Assembly: GCF_028993635.1 (NCBI RefSeq)
Contig: NZ_CP118631.1
Span: 3,906,001-3,970,000, forward strand
Direction: 5' to 3'
Length of the DNA stretch: 64,000 nt
DNA from: Mucilaginibacter sp. SJ
GTDB taxonomy: Bacteria; Bacteroidota; Bacteroidia; Sphingobacteriales; Sphingobacteriaceae
In this document: one piece after another, positions 42,986 to 51,840 of the stretch
Position numbering within the stretch: the stretch's first letter is position 1
Layout: the number at the start of each line of letters is the position of its first letter
Program-made: the position numbers and the translations under genes
The notes under the pieces: generated by a model
Database searches by the model: none
What the model was told of the DNA's origin: nothing
Seen by the model: only the letters and a program-made list of their open reading frames with translations

Positions 42986-43660
42986 TTAAAGCGAGTTATA
43001 ATAGCTGAATAATTTAGCTAAGGCAGCGTCGCTTTTAAAATCAACTTTGTTGGTTTTAATATACTCCTGCATTTTATCGACCTTGTCGCTCATTGCTGCA
43101 AGGATGGTTTTTTGCGACGGCCGGACCCTTGTCATTTGGTTATTGGCAAAAAGGTAATAGCTGTTGGCCATCATGAAGGTTTTGGAGGTTACCTGCGAAG
43201 CAAAGCCCGTTGATTCAAGTACCTTTTTCTTGTAATAACGGAGCAGTTTTACCCTTCCGTCTCCCACTACCTGGTAAAAAGTTTTTGAGGTTTGATCATC
43301 CACAGCCGGGAAGCCGCTGCTAAAGGTCATATCCGTTTGGTCACTTTCTTCAAGCGCAATGCCTTTTACTGAAAAACCTTTCACCGGGTCAACAAAAGCC
43401 TGCACAGATGAATCCCGGGGGCTCTTAAACAAAAGTTCATCCCCGTAAATATTATAGTTCAATATTGCATTAGCTGTTTTGCCGTTAACGAAATCAACAG
43501 TACCATTTAACCAGTTATCGGTAAGGAGGGGGCTGCCTTGTATGCCATCGTTGGTTTTAAGATAATATGGACGGCCGGTATAATCAGAAAGATATTGCGC
43601 TTTAGCTTTTATACATAGCAATAAAAGTACAAATAGGCAGTATAACTTATACTTTTTCAT
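42986..43660 (-). CDS. Secreted hypothetical protein
   Basis: The 224-residue protein has a signal peptide (cleavage near K-A-Q, residue 22) and no family I recognise. It is rich in short beta-strand stretches (FSVKGIALEESD, YYLFANNQMTRV) with a helical C-terminus (MSDKVDKMQEYIKTNK). It converges on cysS with a 17-base gap. Similar length proteins in this group are annotated only as hypothetical. Confidence 0.75.
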   Translation of the reverse strand: MKKYKLYCLFVLLLLCIKAKAQYLSDYTGRPYYLKTNDGIQGSPLLTDNWLNGTVDFVNGKTANAILNYNIYGDELLFKSPRDSSVQAFVDPVKGFSVKGIALEESDQTDMTFSSGFPAVDDQTSKTFYQVVGDGRVKLLRYYKKKVLESTGFASQVTSKTFMMANSYYLFANNQMTRVRPSQKTILAAMSDKVDKMQEYIKTNKVDFKSDAALAKLFSYYNSL

Positions 43661-43937
43661 GAAAGCAATTTATATTGATTTAAACAAAAACAGATTAGTT
43701 GGGTTATGAAGTTAAGTGTTTTTTTATTCAACTTCATTATTAAGTAAATTTAAATATTTACGCATATTTTATATGATCAAACCCGCTCTCTGCAATTATT
43801 TGCCCATATCTTCGTTTCAGGATAAAACAAAAATAATGCAATTGTTAAATTATGTTATGCAGTTTAATGCATTTTGACTATTGCGTTTCCGACTTAAAAT
43901 TTATTACTAAATTGCTCCCTAAAACCCGAATATAAAT

Positions 43938-44801
43938 ATGAAGAAAATAATATTAGCTGCTACATTTATTGGTTACAGTGCTTTTGCCCTGGCGCAGGAC
44001 GCTGTTAATGTAAACAAGGTAGTTAGTGTTGAACAAGCTTTTGATAAGTTAGTTGAACGTAAAGGAATAAAAGATGGTTTCCTGGCAGTTGCCGATCCCG
44101 ATGGCATCATATTTAAGCCCGATGTCGTAAAGATTGTTGATTTTTATAGTAAGATTGATAAACAGGCCGGCAAGCTTAGCTGGCAGCCCAAATTTGCCCG
44201 GATCTCGGCCAATGGCGACCTGGCGTTTACCGCGGGCCCCTATGTGTATCAAAACGGCAAAACTGATGATGATAAAGTGTTTGGCGATTATGTATCTATC
44301 TGGCGTACTAACGCCGATGGTAAATTAAAGCTACTCATCGACCTTGGTATCCAGCATCCTGAAGCTGAGGAAGAAGTCGTTACCGATTTTAAAGAACCCG
44401 ATCCGGCGCACCGTTCAGGCCCAAGCAAGGATCCGTTCGGCGCCAAAAATGTTATTATTGGTACCGATAAAACATTTAATCATGGGTTAACATTATCGGC
44501 CATGGCCAGCTATAAGGAGTTTTTAAGCCCTGAGGGCCGCTATTATTTCCCCGGGTTTCCGCCAATGACCGGAACCGATGTGGTGATGAAGTTTATTAAT
44601 AACGAAGCCATCAATATCACTGCCGAAACTACTGATGGTGGCCGCGCCGCGAGTAATGACCTTGCTTATACCTATGGTCACGCCCGCATTACCAAAGGCA
44701 ATGTTGTAGGCAACTACAATTATGTAAGAGTTTGGGAAATTGACAAAACAAAAAAATGGAATATCCTTCTTGAGATTTTCTCACCTATTGAGAATGAATA
44801 A
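43938..44801 (+). CDS. Secreted protein with two NTF2-like (DUF4440/SnoaL) domains
   Basis: The 287-residue protein has a signal peptide ending A-L-A-Q (residue 20) and two successive NTF2-like folds: about 28-145, with FARISANGDLAFTAGPYVYQ and DYVSIWRT, and about 165-285, with DLAYTYGHARITKG and YNYVRVWE. The repeated A-Y-T-x-G and V-x-V-W patterns suggest internal duplication. NTF2-like folds bind small hydrophobic ligands or act as simple hydrolases; the role is unknown. Confidence 0.75.
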   Translation: MKKIILAATFIGYSAFALAQDAVNVNKVVSVEQAFDKLVERKGIKDGFLAVADPDGIIFKPDVVKIVDFYSKIDKQAGKLSWQPKFARISANGDLAFTAGPYVYQNGKTDDDKVFGDYVSIWRTNADGKLKLLIDLGIQHPEAEEEVVTDFKEPDPAHRSGPSKDPFGAKNVIIGTDKTFNHGLTLSAMASYKEFLSPEGRYYFPGFPPMTGTDVVMKFINNEAINITAETTDGGRAASNDLAYTYGHARITKGNVVGNYNYVRVWEIDKTKKWNILLEIFSPIENE

Positions 44802-44803
44802 CC

Positions 44804-44931
44804 ATTGTCTGAATCAGAATTTGCAGAATTAAAGAATTTTCAGAATGTCATAAAAAAGGCCTTGCGATTAATTTGCAAGGCCTTTTTTATTCTGTTAATT
44901 TAAAAATTCTGTAAATTCTGATTCAGACAAT
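44804..44931. terminator. Nested inverted repeat with inner bidirectional terminator
   Basis: The inner stem (44852-44865 with 44875-44888) pairs AAAAAAGGCCTTGC with its exact complement over a 9-base loop, a clear two-way terminator between convergent genes. An outer 19-base perfect pair, ATTGTCTGAATCAGAATTT (44804-44822) and its complement (44913-44931), lies around it, and the right arm reaches into the stop codon of moxR. The outer arms make the structure unusually long, like a miniature inverted-repeat element. Confidence 0.8.
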
Positions 44932-45893
44932 CAAAACAACTGCTCAATAATATCAGCTGCTGATAAGCCTTCGGCTTCTGCATGATAGCTGCGCACTATA
45001 CGGTGGCTTAAAATAGGTTTGGCTACAGCCTGCACGTCTTCAATATCGGGCGAGTATTTGCCGTTAAGTACCGCGTGGCATTTAGCCCCCAATACTAAAA
45101 ACTGCGACGCCCTTGGTCCTGCGCCCCAGCTTAGCAAACGGTTAATTTGTGGTGTGGCAAACTCGCTGTTTGGGCGGGTTTTGGATACCAGCTTCACCGC
45201 GTACTCCATCACATTATCGGTAACCGGGATATTGCGCACCAGTTGCTGAAAATAGATGATTTGCTGGGCGTTTAATATTTTATTTACTTCTGCTTTATTA
45301 GAACTGGTGGTGTTCTTAACAACCAGCAGTTCTTCTTTAAATGAAGGATAGCTGAGGGCTACGTTAAACATAAACCTGTCCAGTTGAGCTTCGGGCAATG
45401 GATAAGTACCTTCCTGCTCAATAGGGTTTTGGGTAGCCAATACAAAAAAGGGCTGTGCAAGTTTGTGCGTTACGCCGGCCGCGGTAACCGCTTTTTCCTG
45501 CATGGCCTCAAGCAGGGCAGCCTGCGTTTTTGGCGGCGTACGGTTTATCTCATCGGCCAGGATAATGTTTGAAAAAACCGGACCGTGGATAAATTTAAAA
45601 TTGCGGTCTTCCCCTAATATTTCAGAGCCAATGATGTCTGAAGGCATTAGGTCGGGCGTAAACTGGATCCTTTTAAAATCAAGGTCAAGCACCTGCGATA
45701 CCGTTTGCACCAATAAGGTTTTTGCAAGTCCCGGGACACCCACCAATAAACAATGCCCGTTACTGAAAATAGAGATCAGCACAAATTTGATCACTTCATC
45801 CTGGCCTACTATTACTTTACCTATTTCGGCACGAATTTGCTGGTAGGCCTGTTTTAAAGCGTTTGCGGCTTCTACATCAGAGCTGTGTTGCAT
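44931..45893 (-). CDS. MoxR-family AAA+ ATPase
   Basis: The 320-residue ATPase has Walker A GVPGLAKT at 52-59 and Walker B LADEINRTPP with D113 and E114, followed by sensor motifs (ATQNPIEQEGTYPLPEAQLDRF). MoxR proteins act as chaperones, often inserting metals or activating VWA-domain partners. No VWA or DUF58 gene lies beside it here. It is 3 bases after a periplasmic parvulin gene, so the two are probably one operon. Confidence 0.93.
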   Translation of the reverse strand: MQHSSDVEAANALKQAYQQIRAEIGKVIVGQDEVIKFVLISIFSNGHCLLVGVPGLAKTLLVQTVSQVLDLDFKRIQFTPDLMPSDIIGSEILGEDRNFKFIHGPVFSNIILADEINRTPPKTQAALLEAMQEKAVTAAGVTHKLAQPFFVLATQNPIEQEGTYPLPEAQLDRFMFNVALSYPSFKEELLVVKNTTSSNKAEVNKILNAQQIIYFQQLVRNIPVTDNVMEYAVKLVSKTRPNSEFATPQINRLLSWGAGPRASQFLVLGAKCHAVLNGKYSPDIEDVQAVAKPILSHRIVRSYHAEAEGLSAADIIEQLF

Positions 45894-45896
45894 AAA

Positions 45897-47366
45897 TTAT
45901 TTAGATGATGATTTGGTTTTGGTTTCGGGTATTACGAGCGAGGGATTAGTATTTACCCATTTCTTCAACACATCATATGCCTGATATTCTTTATCAATTT
46001 TAATGAAAGTTTCCTTGCGGCGTTTTTCGAACCATTGAGATACAGTTCTGTTAACCTTATCATTATAGGCATATTCCTTAAGTTTAGGGAAATCCTGCTC
46101 TAAATTAGCTTTATGGGCATTTGTGGCCGATTTTAGCATCAATATTTTGTAGCTCTTTTTACCATCGGCACCGGTAAACAGGTCAGGTTTAGAAATGCTG
46201 CCGATTTTCATCGTGTCGGTAATAAGCGCCACTTTAGGATCAAGTTTATCGGTAGGGATAAATGTTGAACGGCTTTGTACGTCTTCGGCATTAAGCATCA
46301 TACCTCCGTTGTATTTAGTGTCTTTATTGTCTGAGTAAAAGGCTGCGGCGCTCGAAAAATCAACGCTTACATTTTTATCTTTTACAAGCAAAGTGTAAAT
46401 ACTATCGGCTTTTGCTTTTGCCCTATCCAAACTGGCTTGGGTAACAATGGGTGTAATGAGAATATGCCTTACGTGAACCTGTTCACCGCGGCGTTCAATC
46501 ACCTGTAAAAAGTGGAACCCAAAATCCGTTTCAAACACCGGGGAAATTTCACCAGCTTTTAACTTGAAGGCGTTTGCGGTAAATTCCTTCACAAAAGTGG
46601 TACGGTCGGCAAAACCAAGGTCGCCTCCTTCGGGCGCCGAACCCGGATCCTGCGAATAAAGCCTCGCCAATGTGCCAAAGTCTTCGCCTTTTTTAACACG
46701 CTGCCTTAACTCTTCGGCCTTAGCTTTGTAAAGGTCTTTTTCTTCTTTAGTTAACTTAGGCTGAAAAACAATCTCACCAACTTCAACTTCTTTATTAAAT
46801 GAAGGCAAGCTGTCCTTAGGGATTCCATCGTAATATTTTTTAACATCCTGGGGGGTAACATTCAGTTTCTCGGTAATATGCTGCTGCATTTTTTGAGCAA
46901 CCATCTGCTCCTTCAGGTCGGGCCTGATCTCATCTTTGTACTGGATAACCGAACGGCCTAAAAATGCTTCCAGTTTTTCCTGCCCGCCCGCGCGCTGCGT
47001 CATTTCGCGCATACGGCGGTCAACGTTGGCATCAACATCTTCTTCCTTTACTTCAATACTATCAATTGCGGCTTGCTGGGCAAGCAGTTTTTGGGTTAAC
47101 AAAGTTTGTAAAATCCTGGCTTTAACAGATGGGTCAGGTTGGTTGCCCTGTACCAGGAAATTAGCGTATGACAGTTCAATGTCTGATAACAGTATCGGGC
47201 TGTTACCAACTACCGCTGCGATTTTATCAAGCGTTTTGCCGGGTGTGGGGGCAATAACCGAATCGGCCTTAACCAGTTTTTTTGCTGCCGTATCTGATGC
47301 TACCTGTGCCTTTGCAAATGTTATTGTTAAAATAAAACTTAGTACTAATACTCCTAACTTTCTCAT
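45897..47366 (-). CDS. Periplasmic parvulin-type peptidyl-prolyl isomerase (SurA-like)
   Basis: The 489-residue protein has a signal peptide (F-A-K-A-Q, residue 21), a SurA N-terminal helical region (about 45-175) with KIAAVVGNSPILLSDIELSY, and one clear PpiC domain (about 185-290: GEIVFQPKLT...GGDLGFADRTTF...FGFHFLQVIERR) plus a second, more divergent one beginning VRHILITP. Such proteins help fold outer-membrane proteins. It is followed closely by moxR on the same strand. Confidence 0.9.
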   Translation of the reverse strand: MRKLGVLVLSFILTITFAKAQVASDTAAKKLVKADSVIAPTPGKTLDKIAAVVGNSPILLSDIELSYANFLVQGNQPDPSVKARILQTLLTQKLLAQQAAIDSIEVKEEDVDANVDRRMREMTQRAGGQEKLEAFLGRSVIQYKDEIRPDLKEQMVAQKMQQHITEKLNVTPQDVKKYYDGIPKDSLPSFNKEVEVGEIVFQPKLTKEEKDLYKAKAEELRQRVKKGEDFGTLARLYSQDPGSAPEGGDLGFADRTTFVKEFTANAFKLKAGEISPVFETDFGFHFLQVIERRGEQVHVRHILITPIVTQASLDRAKAKADSIYTLLVKDKNVSVDFSSAAAFYSDNKDTKYNGGMMLNAEDVQSRSTFIPTDKLDPKVALITDTMKIGSISKPDLFTGADGKKSYKILMLKSATNAHKANLEQDFPKLKEYAYNDKVNRTVSQWFEKRRKETFIKIDKEYQAYDVLKKWVNTNPSLVIPETKTKSSSK

Positions 47367-47505
47367 GTAACGCTGTTATACTAAATAAAACGGGATAGTT
47401 AACCCGTTAAAAACTACGAATTTCGGTAAAATTTATTAATTATAACCGAACAAATATTTTCTGCAAAACCAACCGGCTATAATTGTGCTAATATGCCTAT
47501 AAAGC

Positions 47506-48138
47506 TTGAAACCGTTTAACTACTTTTGGTTAAAATTTGTTAAAGTGAAAGTTGAGAACCCCGCCGCGTTTCGTTTTGTATTAGAGGATGAGCTTTACCT
47601 GCTCAATGCAGATAAACTGTTATATGATAAAATTACTGAATCCGAACCCGCCCCGGCAGTACCACAATCTCCTGTAACTGAAAATGCCAAACCGGCACCA
47701 GTAACCATTATCCCATCTTTAACTCCTGAACCTCAGGCTACAATAAAAACGCCGGTTGATGACTTTCAGTATCTCGGTAAAAACTTAAAGAACTTTTTGG
47801 TGCTAACATGGTATAAAAATACCGGGTTCATAATGGCCGAACATTTAACCGCCCTTGAAAACATCTTGAAACGTAAAGAACTTAGCCCCGATGACGTGGC
47901 GATATTCAATCTGGCAAATTACAGTGAAACTAAATTCAGCCAGTTGAAAACTTTTTTTAAACCAACCAAAGTACTTGTTTTGGGAGGAGACGCCCTGCCA
48001 CAGGATATAAAGGTGCTTAAACCGAATAAACCGGTAACCTCAAACGGGATCACTGTGCTTTACAGTTATTCATTTGATGAAATGATGGATAATGTGGATT
48101 TTAAAAAAACCTTTTGGGAGTTGGTTAAAACATTATAA
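47506..48138 (+). CDS. Conserved hypothetical protein before rdgB, TTG start
   Basis: The 210-residue protein begins with a globular segment (YFWLKFVKVKVENPAAF), a Pro/Ala-rich linker (about 45-85), and a C-terminal alpha/beta domain (LKNFLVLTWYKNTGF...VLVLGGDALPQDIKVL). I recognise no family; the position next to rdgB and the strand-helix pattern recall small DNA-replication proteins, but that is only a guess. TTG at 47506 is the only usable start; the nearby ATG at 47493 is out of frame. Confidence 0.7.
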   Translation: MKPFNYFWLKFVKVKVENPAAFRFVLEDELYLLNADKLLYDKITESEPAPAVPQSPVTENAKPAPVTIIPSLTPEPQATIKTPVDDFQYLGKNLKNFLVLTWYKNTGFIMAEHLTALENILKRKELSPDDVAIFNLANYSETKFSQLKTFFKPTKVLVLGGDALPQDIKVLKPNKPVTSNGITVLYSYSFDEMMDNVDFKKTFWELVKTL

Positions 48139-48160
48139 ATAAAACACGCCACTAAGATAT

Positions 48161-48745
48161 ATGCAGCAATTAGTTTTTGCTACCAATAACCGCCACAAGC
48201 TTGATGAGGTTTCGGCCAAGCTCAATGGCGCCATCCAGTTACTAACCCTGAACGACATTGGTTGTTATGATGATATTGAGGAAACAGGTACAACTTTTAA
48301 AGCTAATGCTTCCATCAAAAGTCATCATGTGTATGCCGAATATAAACTTAACTGCTTTGGAGATGACAGCGGGCTGGAAATAGATGCACTGAATGGAGAA
48401 CCGGGTGTTTACTCGGCCAGGTATGCGGGTGTCCATGGCAATCATGCTGCCAACATCAGTAAAGTGCTTGATAATTTGAAAGGCGAAACTAACCGTAAAG
48501 CCCGCTTTCGCACGGTAATTTCATTGATATGGAATGGCGAAGAGCATTTTTTTGAAGGCATTGCTGAAGGTAGCATCCGGCAGGGGTTAAGCGGGAGCGG
48601 TGGTTTTGGTTACGACCCCATTTTTGAGCCCGCAGGATACAACATTACCTTTGCCGAGATGAGCATGGAGGAAAAAAATGCCATCAGTCACCGGGCAAAA
48701 GCGATGGAGCAATTGATTACTTTTTTAAATGAAGCCGGTAAATAA
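48161..48745 (+). CDS. rdgB: Non-canonical purine NTP pyrophosphatase (RdgB/HAM1)
   Basis: The 194-residue enzyme removes ITP, dITP and XTP from the nucleotide pool. It opens with the family motif LVFATNNRHKLDEV (T/SxNxxK), has CFGDDSGLEIDAL (acid metal site) and ends with GFGYDPIFEPAGY...FAEMSMEEKNAISHRAKA. It starts 22 bases after the hypothetical gene, so the two are likely co-transcribed. Confidence 0.96.
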   Translation: MQQLVFATNNRHKLDEVSAKLNGAIQLLTLNDIGCYDDIEETGTTFKANASIKSHHVYAEYKLNCFGDDSGLEIDALNGEPGVYSARYAGVHGNHAANISKVLDNLKGETNRKARFRTVISLIWNGEEHFFEGIAEGSIRQGLSGSGGFGYDPIFEPAGYNITFAEMSMEEKNAISHRAKAMEQLITFLNEAGK

Positions 48746-48926
48746 TCACTTTGGGACAATTAGCCTCAATTTAAATTTAGTACATTATAATACAGCAATT
48801 TATGGATTTTACAAGGTGCTTTTTTTATGAGCGATAAAACGTTTAACTAAATTATTCGATATTCGTAGGAAGAAACGAAACCTTACCGGTGCATGCCCCG
48901 TAAAATAGAGCTATAAGGAATAACCT

Positions 48927-49094
48927 ATGAACATTATTAAGCAAATCGGTAAAATTTTATCGGAAAGGGATGATAACCCTAAGTTTATTAATAGCCTTAA
49001 AAAAGCTCGGGAGGCCGACCAAATTGCCGAATCAATCAGTAAAAGGCTAACTGAATTAGAAAAACGTACCCGTCAGCAGGCGATGAATTTATAA
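48927..49094 (+). CDS. Small 55-residue protein
   Basis: ATG at 48927 opens a 55-codon frame to TAA at 49092-49094. The protein (M-N-I-I-K-Q-I-G-K-I-L-S-E-R...) is basic and almost entirely helix-forming, with alternating K/R/E and hydrophobic residues (EADQIAESISKRLTELEKR), giving an amphipathic pattern. An AAGGA lies about 10 bases upstream. It may be a small cytoplasmic or membrane-surface protein. No homology is recognised; conservation would confirm it. Confidence 0.6.
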   Translation: MNIIKQIGKILSERDDNPKFINSLKKAREADQIAESISKRLTELEKRTRQQAMNL

Positions 49095-49144
49095 TTACAT
49101 ACTTTGGCAGGATTTATGCTATTTATGCATAAAAATATACTGTC

Positions 49145-49627
49145 ATGAAAAAGTTAATTCAGACCTCAATCGCAATCTTTTCACTTGTTTTGGTCATTTC
49201 GGCCTGCTCGTCAACCAAAAGCACAACTACGTCTAATGTATCGCGCGGTAAATTTGTTGGTACCTGGACCTGCAATAATGTAAGTTATGACGGCCTTGTA
49301 CAAAATGCAGTACAGAGCGTATTTGATCAGGCGCCTCCCGAAGCCTTTGTTGGCAGCACGTGGAAGCTCACCAACAGCGGTAACGGTATCTACACTTTAA
49401 CCAACGGAACATCGCAAACCATTTTCTGGTCGGTTTATAACGGTGGTACAACCGGTACCCAATTCCAGTTCAAAAAATTGTATGAAGGGGATAAAGCCAA
49501 AAACGTATCCGAGGGATATCGTTTGGATATTGCCAGCAACGATGGCTCAACCATGACCCTGAAATCACCCGTTACTGTAGGCAATAGCACCGGATATATT
49601 GTTTATTCGTTTACTAAAAACCCTTGA
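49145..49627 (+). CDS. Lipocalin-like lipoprotein
   Basis: The 160-residue protein has a lipoprotein signal (VLVISAC, cysteine at about residue 21), a Ser/Thr-rich spacer and a small beta domain starting GKFVGTWTCNNVSYDG, the G-x-W start of lipocalin-like domains. Related secreted lipocalins in Bacteroidota are numerous and of unknown role; it probably sits in the periplasm or outer membrane and binds a lipophilic ligand. Confidence 0.8.
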   Translation: MKKLIQTSIAIFSLVLVISACSSTKSTTTSNVSRGKFVGTWTCNNVSYDGLVQNAVQSVFDQAPPEAFVGSTWKLTNSGNGIYTLTNGTSQTIFWSVYNGGTTGTQFQFKKLYEGDKAKNVSEGYRLDIASNDGSTMTLKSPVTVGNSTGYIVYSFTKNP

Positions 49628-49666
49628 TTGGAGCGGAAAGCCGAAGGCTTAAAGCTTTAAAATATC

Positions 49667-49702
49667 AAAGGGGTTTATCTGAAAAGATAAACCCCTTTTT
49701 TG
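49667..49702 (+). terminator. Terminator after lipocalin-like gene, GAAA tetraloop
   Basis: AAAGGGGTTTATCT (49667-49680) pairs perfectly with AGATAAACCCCTTT (49685-49698) around GAAA, a stable GNRA loop, and continues into a T-run. This is the clearest single terminator in the window. Confidence 0.88.
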
Positions 49703-50051
49703 TTGGAGCTTTCTCACAAAGCTTTATAACCGTGCCCGTTTTAAGATTGTCTGCAACAAATATCGACTTGCCATTGAGGTCGATTATGGTGCCGGGTAGT
49801 CGAGAGTAGGTTTATCGGAACTCATGCCGAATACGACGAAGCGGATGCAGGTTCAGTTTAAGCCAGACATTTTATATTACTCATCTTTATAGGTTTCTTC
49901 CCCCGGTGGGAGAGCTATAACTGTTTCTAAGCTCCACCATTAACATTGATGATACGAATATTTATGTAACAACTTTGTTAACACAATATATTGCCGATTT
50001 TAATTTATAATAAATAGGTTTGTTATTAACTGATCTTATAATTTATTGTAT
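49703..50051. other. Gap of about 350 bases before the M28 peptidase gene
   Basis: A protein-like stretch on the minus strand (about 49710-49785) reads L-P-G-T-I-I-D-L-N-G-K-S-I-F-V-A-D-N but has no start and is bounded by stops, so at most it is a decayed fragment. The end of the gap holds a good promoter for the peptidase at 49991-50022. Nothing else is evident. Confidence 0.5.
49991..50022 (+). promoter_or_regulatory. Bacteroidota-type promoter of M28 peptidase gene
   Basis: TTG at 49991-49993 and TAGGTTTG at 50015-50022 are 21 bases apart, fitting the TTTG/TAnnTTTG promoter of Bacteroidota housekeeping sigma. The leader to the ATG at 50052 would be about 25 bases. This is the most complete promoter match I found. 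Confidence 0.55.
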
Positions 50052-51617
50052 ATGAAATTAAAACTACTCTTTTCGTGTTTAATTACGGCCGGTATTGCAG
50101 TACCGTCGTTTGCACAGGAACCTGTTGATGCAGCAATGGTTCAAAAAATAAGGGAAGAAGGCCTTAACCATTCAAAGGTAATGGAAACGGCTTTTTATCT
50201 TACAGATGTTTCGGGGCCAAGGCTTGCCAACTCTCCCGGCTTAAAGCGCGCCCAAAACTGGGCTGTTAATCAGCTTAAAACCTGGGGTATGGCCAACTCC
50301 AAATTGGATGCCTGGGGTAAATTTGGCAAAGGCTGGGAGGTTCAAAAAAACTATGCAGCTATCACAGTGCCCTACTATCATGCTATTATCGCCATCCCTA
50401 AAGCATGGACACCCGGTACAAATGGCTTGATCAAAGGCGAAGTGATGATAATCAAAGCCGATTCGGCAGCAGAGCTTGAGCAATATAAAGGTAAGCTGGC
50501 CGGCAAGATCGTGATATTTGATACCAAGGCACCAACAGAACGTACCTGGAAAGTGGATGCTGCCCGTTATACAGATGAGGAACTTACCGAAATGGCCAAC
50601 GCAAAAGTTACGCCTGCCGGTCCACGCAGGAACGCCGTAGACCCTAACGCGGCCCAAATGGCCGCTTTCCGTAAGCTACGCGCTTTCAGGACTGCATTAA
50701 GCCAATTTTTGATTGATGAAAAAGCTGGCTTGGTGTTAAGCCAGGGCCGTGGCACCGATGGTACAGTATTTACCACCAACGGCGCTTCATACGCCGATAC
50801 CGCAAAAGCGGTAGCACCCGAGCTTGAAACCAGCAGCGAAGATTACCAGCGCATTTTGCGCCTTATAAAAGGCGGCCAGCCGGTACAATTGGAAGCTGAT
50901 ATTAAAACCCAATTCATTACCGACGACCTGCAGGGCTATGATGTAGTTGCTGAAATTCCCGGAACGGACAAAAAACTGAAAGACCAGGTAGTAATGCTTG
51001 GCGGTCACCTCGATTCATGGCATGCAGCTACCGGTGCTACTGATAATGCAGCGGGCAGCGCGGTAATGCTGGAGGCCATGCGTATTTTAAAAGCGATTAA
51101 CTTTAAACCCAAACGCACCATTCGCATAGCTTTATGGAGTTCGGAAGAGCAGGGCTTATTTGGTTCGCGCGGATATGTGGCCAATCATTTCGGCGATCCT
51201 AAAACGATGGAGCTTAAACCCGAACAAGCAAAGCTTTCGGCCTATTACAACCTTGATAATGGAACCGGCAAGATCCGTGGAGTGTATTTGCAGGGAGATT
51301 CGGCAGCGGCACCTATCTTTAAAGCCTGGCTTGAACCGTTTAAAGATCTTGGCGCCACCACGCTTACCATTCGTAATACCGGCGGTACGGATCATCTTTC
51401 ATTTGACGCGGTTGGTATTCCGGGCTTCCAGTTTATCCAGGATGCTATTGATTACGGTTCACGTACCCATCATAGTAATCAGGACACTTACGATCGTCTT
51501 ATTGAAGACGACCTGAAACAAGCCGCTACCATTGTTGCTTCATTTGTTTACCATACGGCACAACGTGCCGAAATGATCCCGCGCAAGGAGTTGCCAAAGC
51601 CACAACCGGCAAGGTAA
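50052..51617 (+). CDS. Secreted M28-family metallopeptidase with PA-like insert
   Basis: From the ATG at 50052 (codon 3 of a longer TTG frame) the protein has 521 residues with a signal peptide ending S-F-A-Q. The zinc peptidase motifs are GGHLDSWHAATGATDNAAGS (H and D), WSSEEQGLFGS (E-E) and HHSNQDTYD (H). The segment from about 120 to 290 is a protease-associated insert. The enzyme should remove N-terminal residues or carboxypeptidase-type residues in the periplasm or outside. A strong terminator follows. Confidence 0.9.
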   Translation: MKLKLLFSCLITAGIAVPSFAQEPVDAAMVQKIREEGLNHSKVMETAFYLTDVSGPRLANSPGLKRAQNWAVNQLKTWGMANSKLDAWGKFGKGWEVQKNYAAITVPYYHAIIAIPKAWTPGTNGLIKGEVMIIKADSAAELEQYKGKLAGKIVIFDTKAPTERTWKVDAARYTDEELTEMANAKVTPAGPRRNAVDPNAAQMAAFRKLRAFRTALSQFLIDEKAGLVLSQGRGTDGTVFTTNGASYADTAKAVAPELETSSEDYQRILRLIKGGQPVQLEADIKTQFITDDLQGYDVVAEIPGTDKKLKDQVVMLGGHLDSWHAATGATDNAAGSAVMLEAMRILKAINFKPKRTIRIALWSSEEQGLFGSRGYVANHFGDPKTMELKPEQAKLSAYYNLDNGTGKIRGVYLQGDSAAAPIFKAWLEPFKDLGATTLTIRNTGGTDHLSFDAVGIPGFQFIQDAIDYGSRTHHSNQDTYDRLIEDDLKQAATIVASFVYHTAQRAEMIPRKELPKPQPAR

Positions 51618-51634
51618 AGCTGTTACGATATTAT

Positions 51635-51667
51635 AAAAAAGCGATGCTCCCCGGCATCGCTTTTTTT
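51635..51667 (+). terminator. Terminator after M28 peptidase gene
   Basis: AAAAAAGCGATGC (51635-51647) pairs with GCATCGCTTTTTT (51654-51666) around a 6-base loop, followed by T. It ends the peptidase transcript before the sigma factor gene. Confidence 0.85.
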
Positions 51668-51824
51668 GTTTGCGCTTTATAATGTTCGTCCTGCTTTGAC
51701 TTAGTGTATTCATGGTTTAAACAGGAATGAGCCAATACGTGTGGAAAACACCTCGTTATTAGGTTATTTTCCTTAAATAGAAGGGGCTGCAGGCAGTTAA
51801 TTTCCATAAACCATTTTAATAAAT

Positions 51825-51832
51825 TAATTTTG
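51825..51832 (+). promoter_or_regulatory. Putative -7 element of sigma factor gene
   Basis: TAATTTTG matches TAnnTTTG and ends 8 bases before the ATG at 51841, so the leader is very short. No -33 TTG is seen. Confidence 0.35.
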
Positions 51833-51840
51833 TATGTTTA

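Noticed and set aside
49705..49810. Protein-like minus-strand stretch after the lipocalin-like gene
   Set aside because: It is only about 36 codons between stops, without a start codon; at best a decayed gene fragment.
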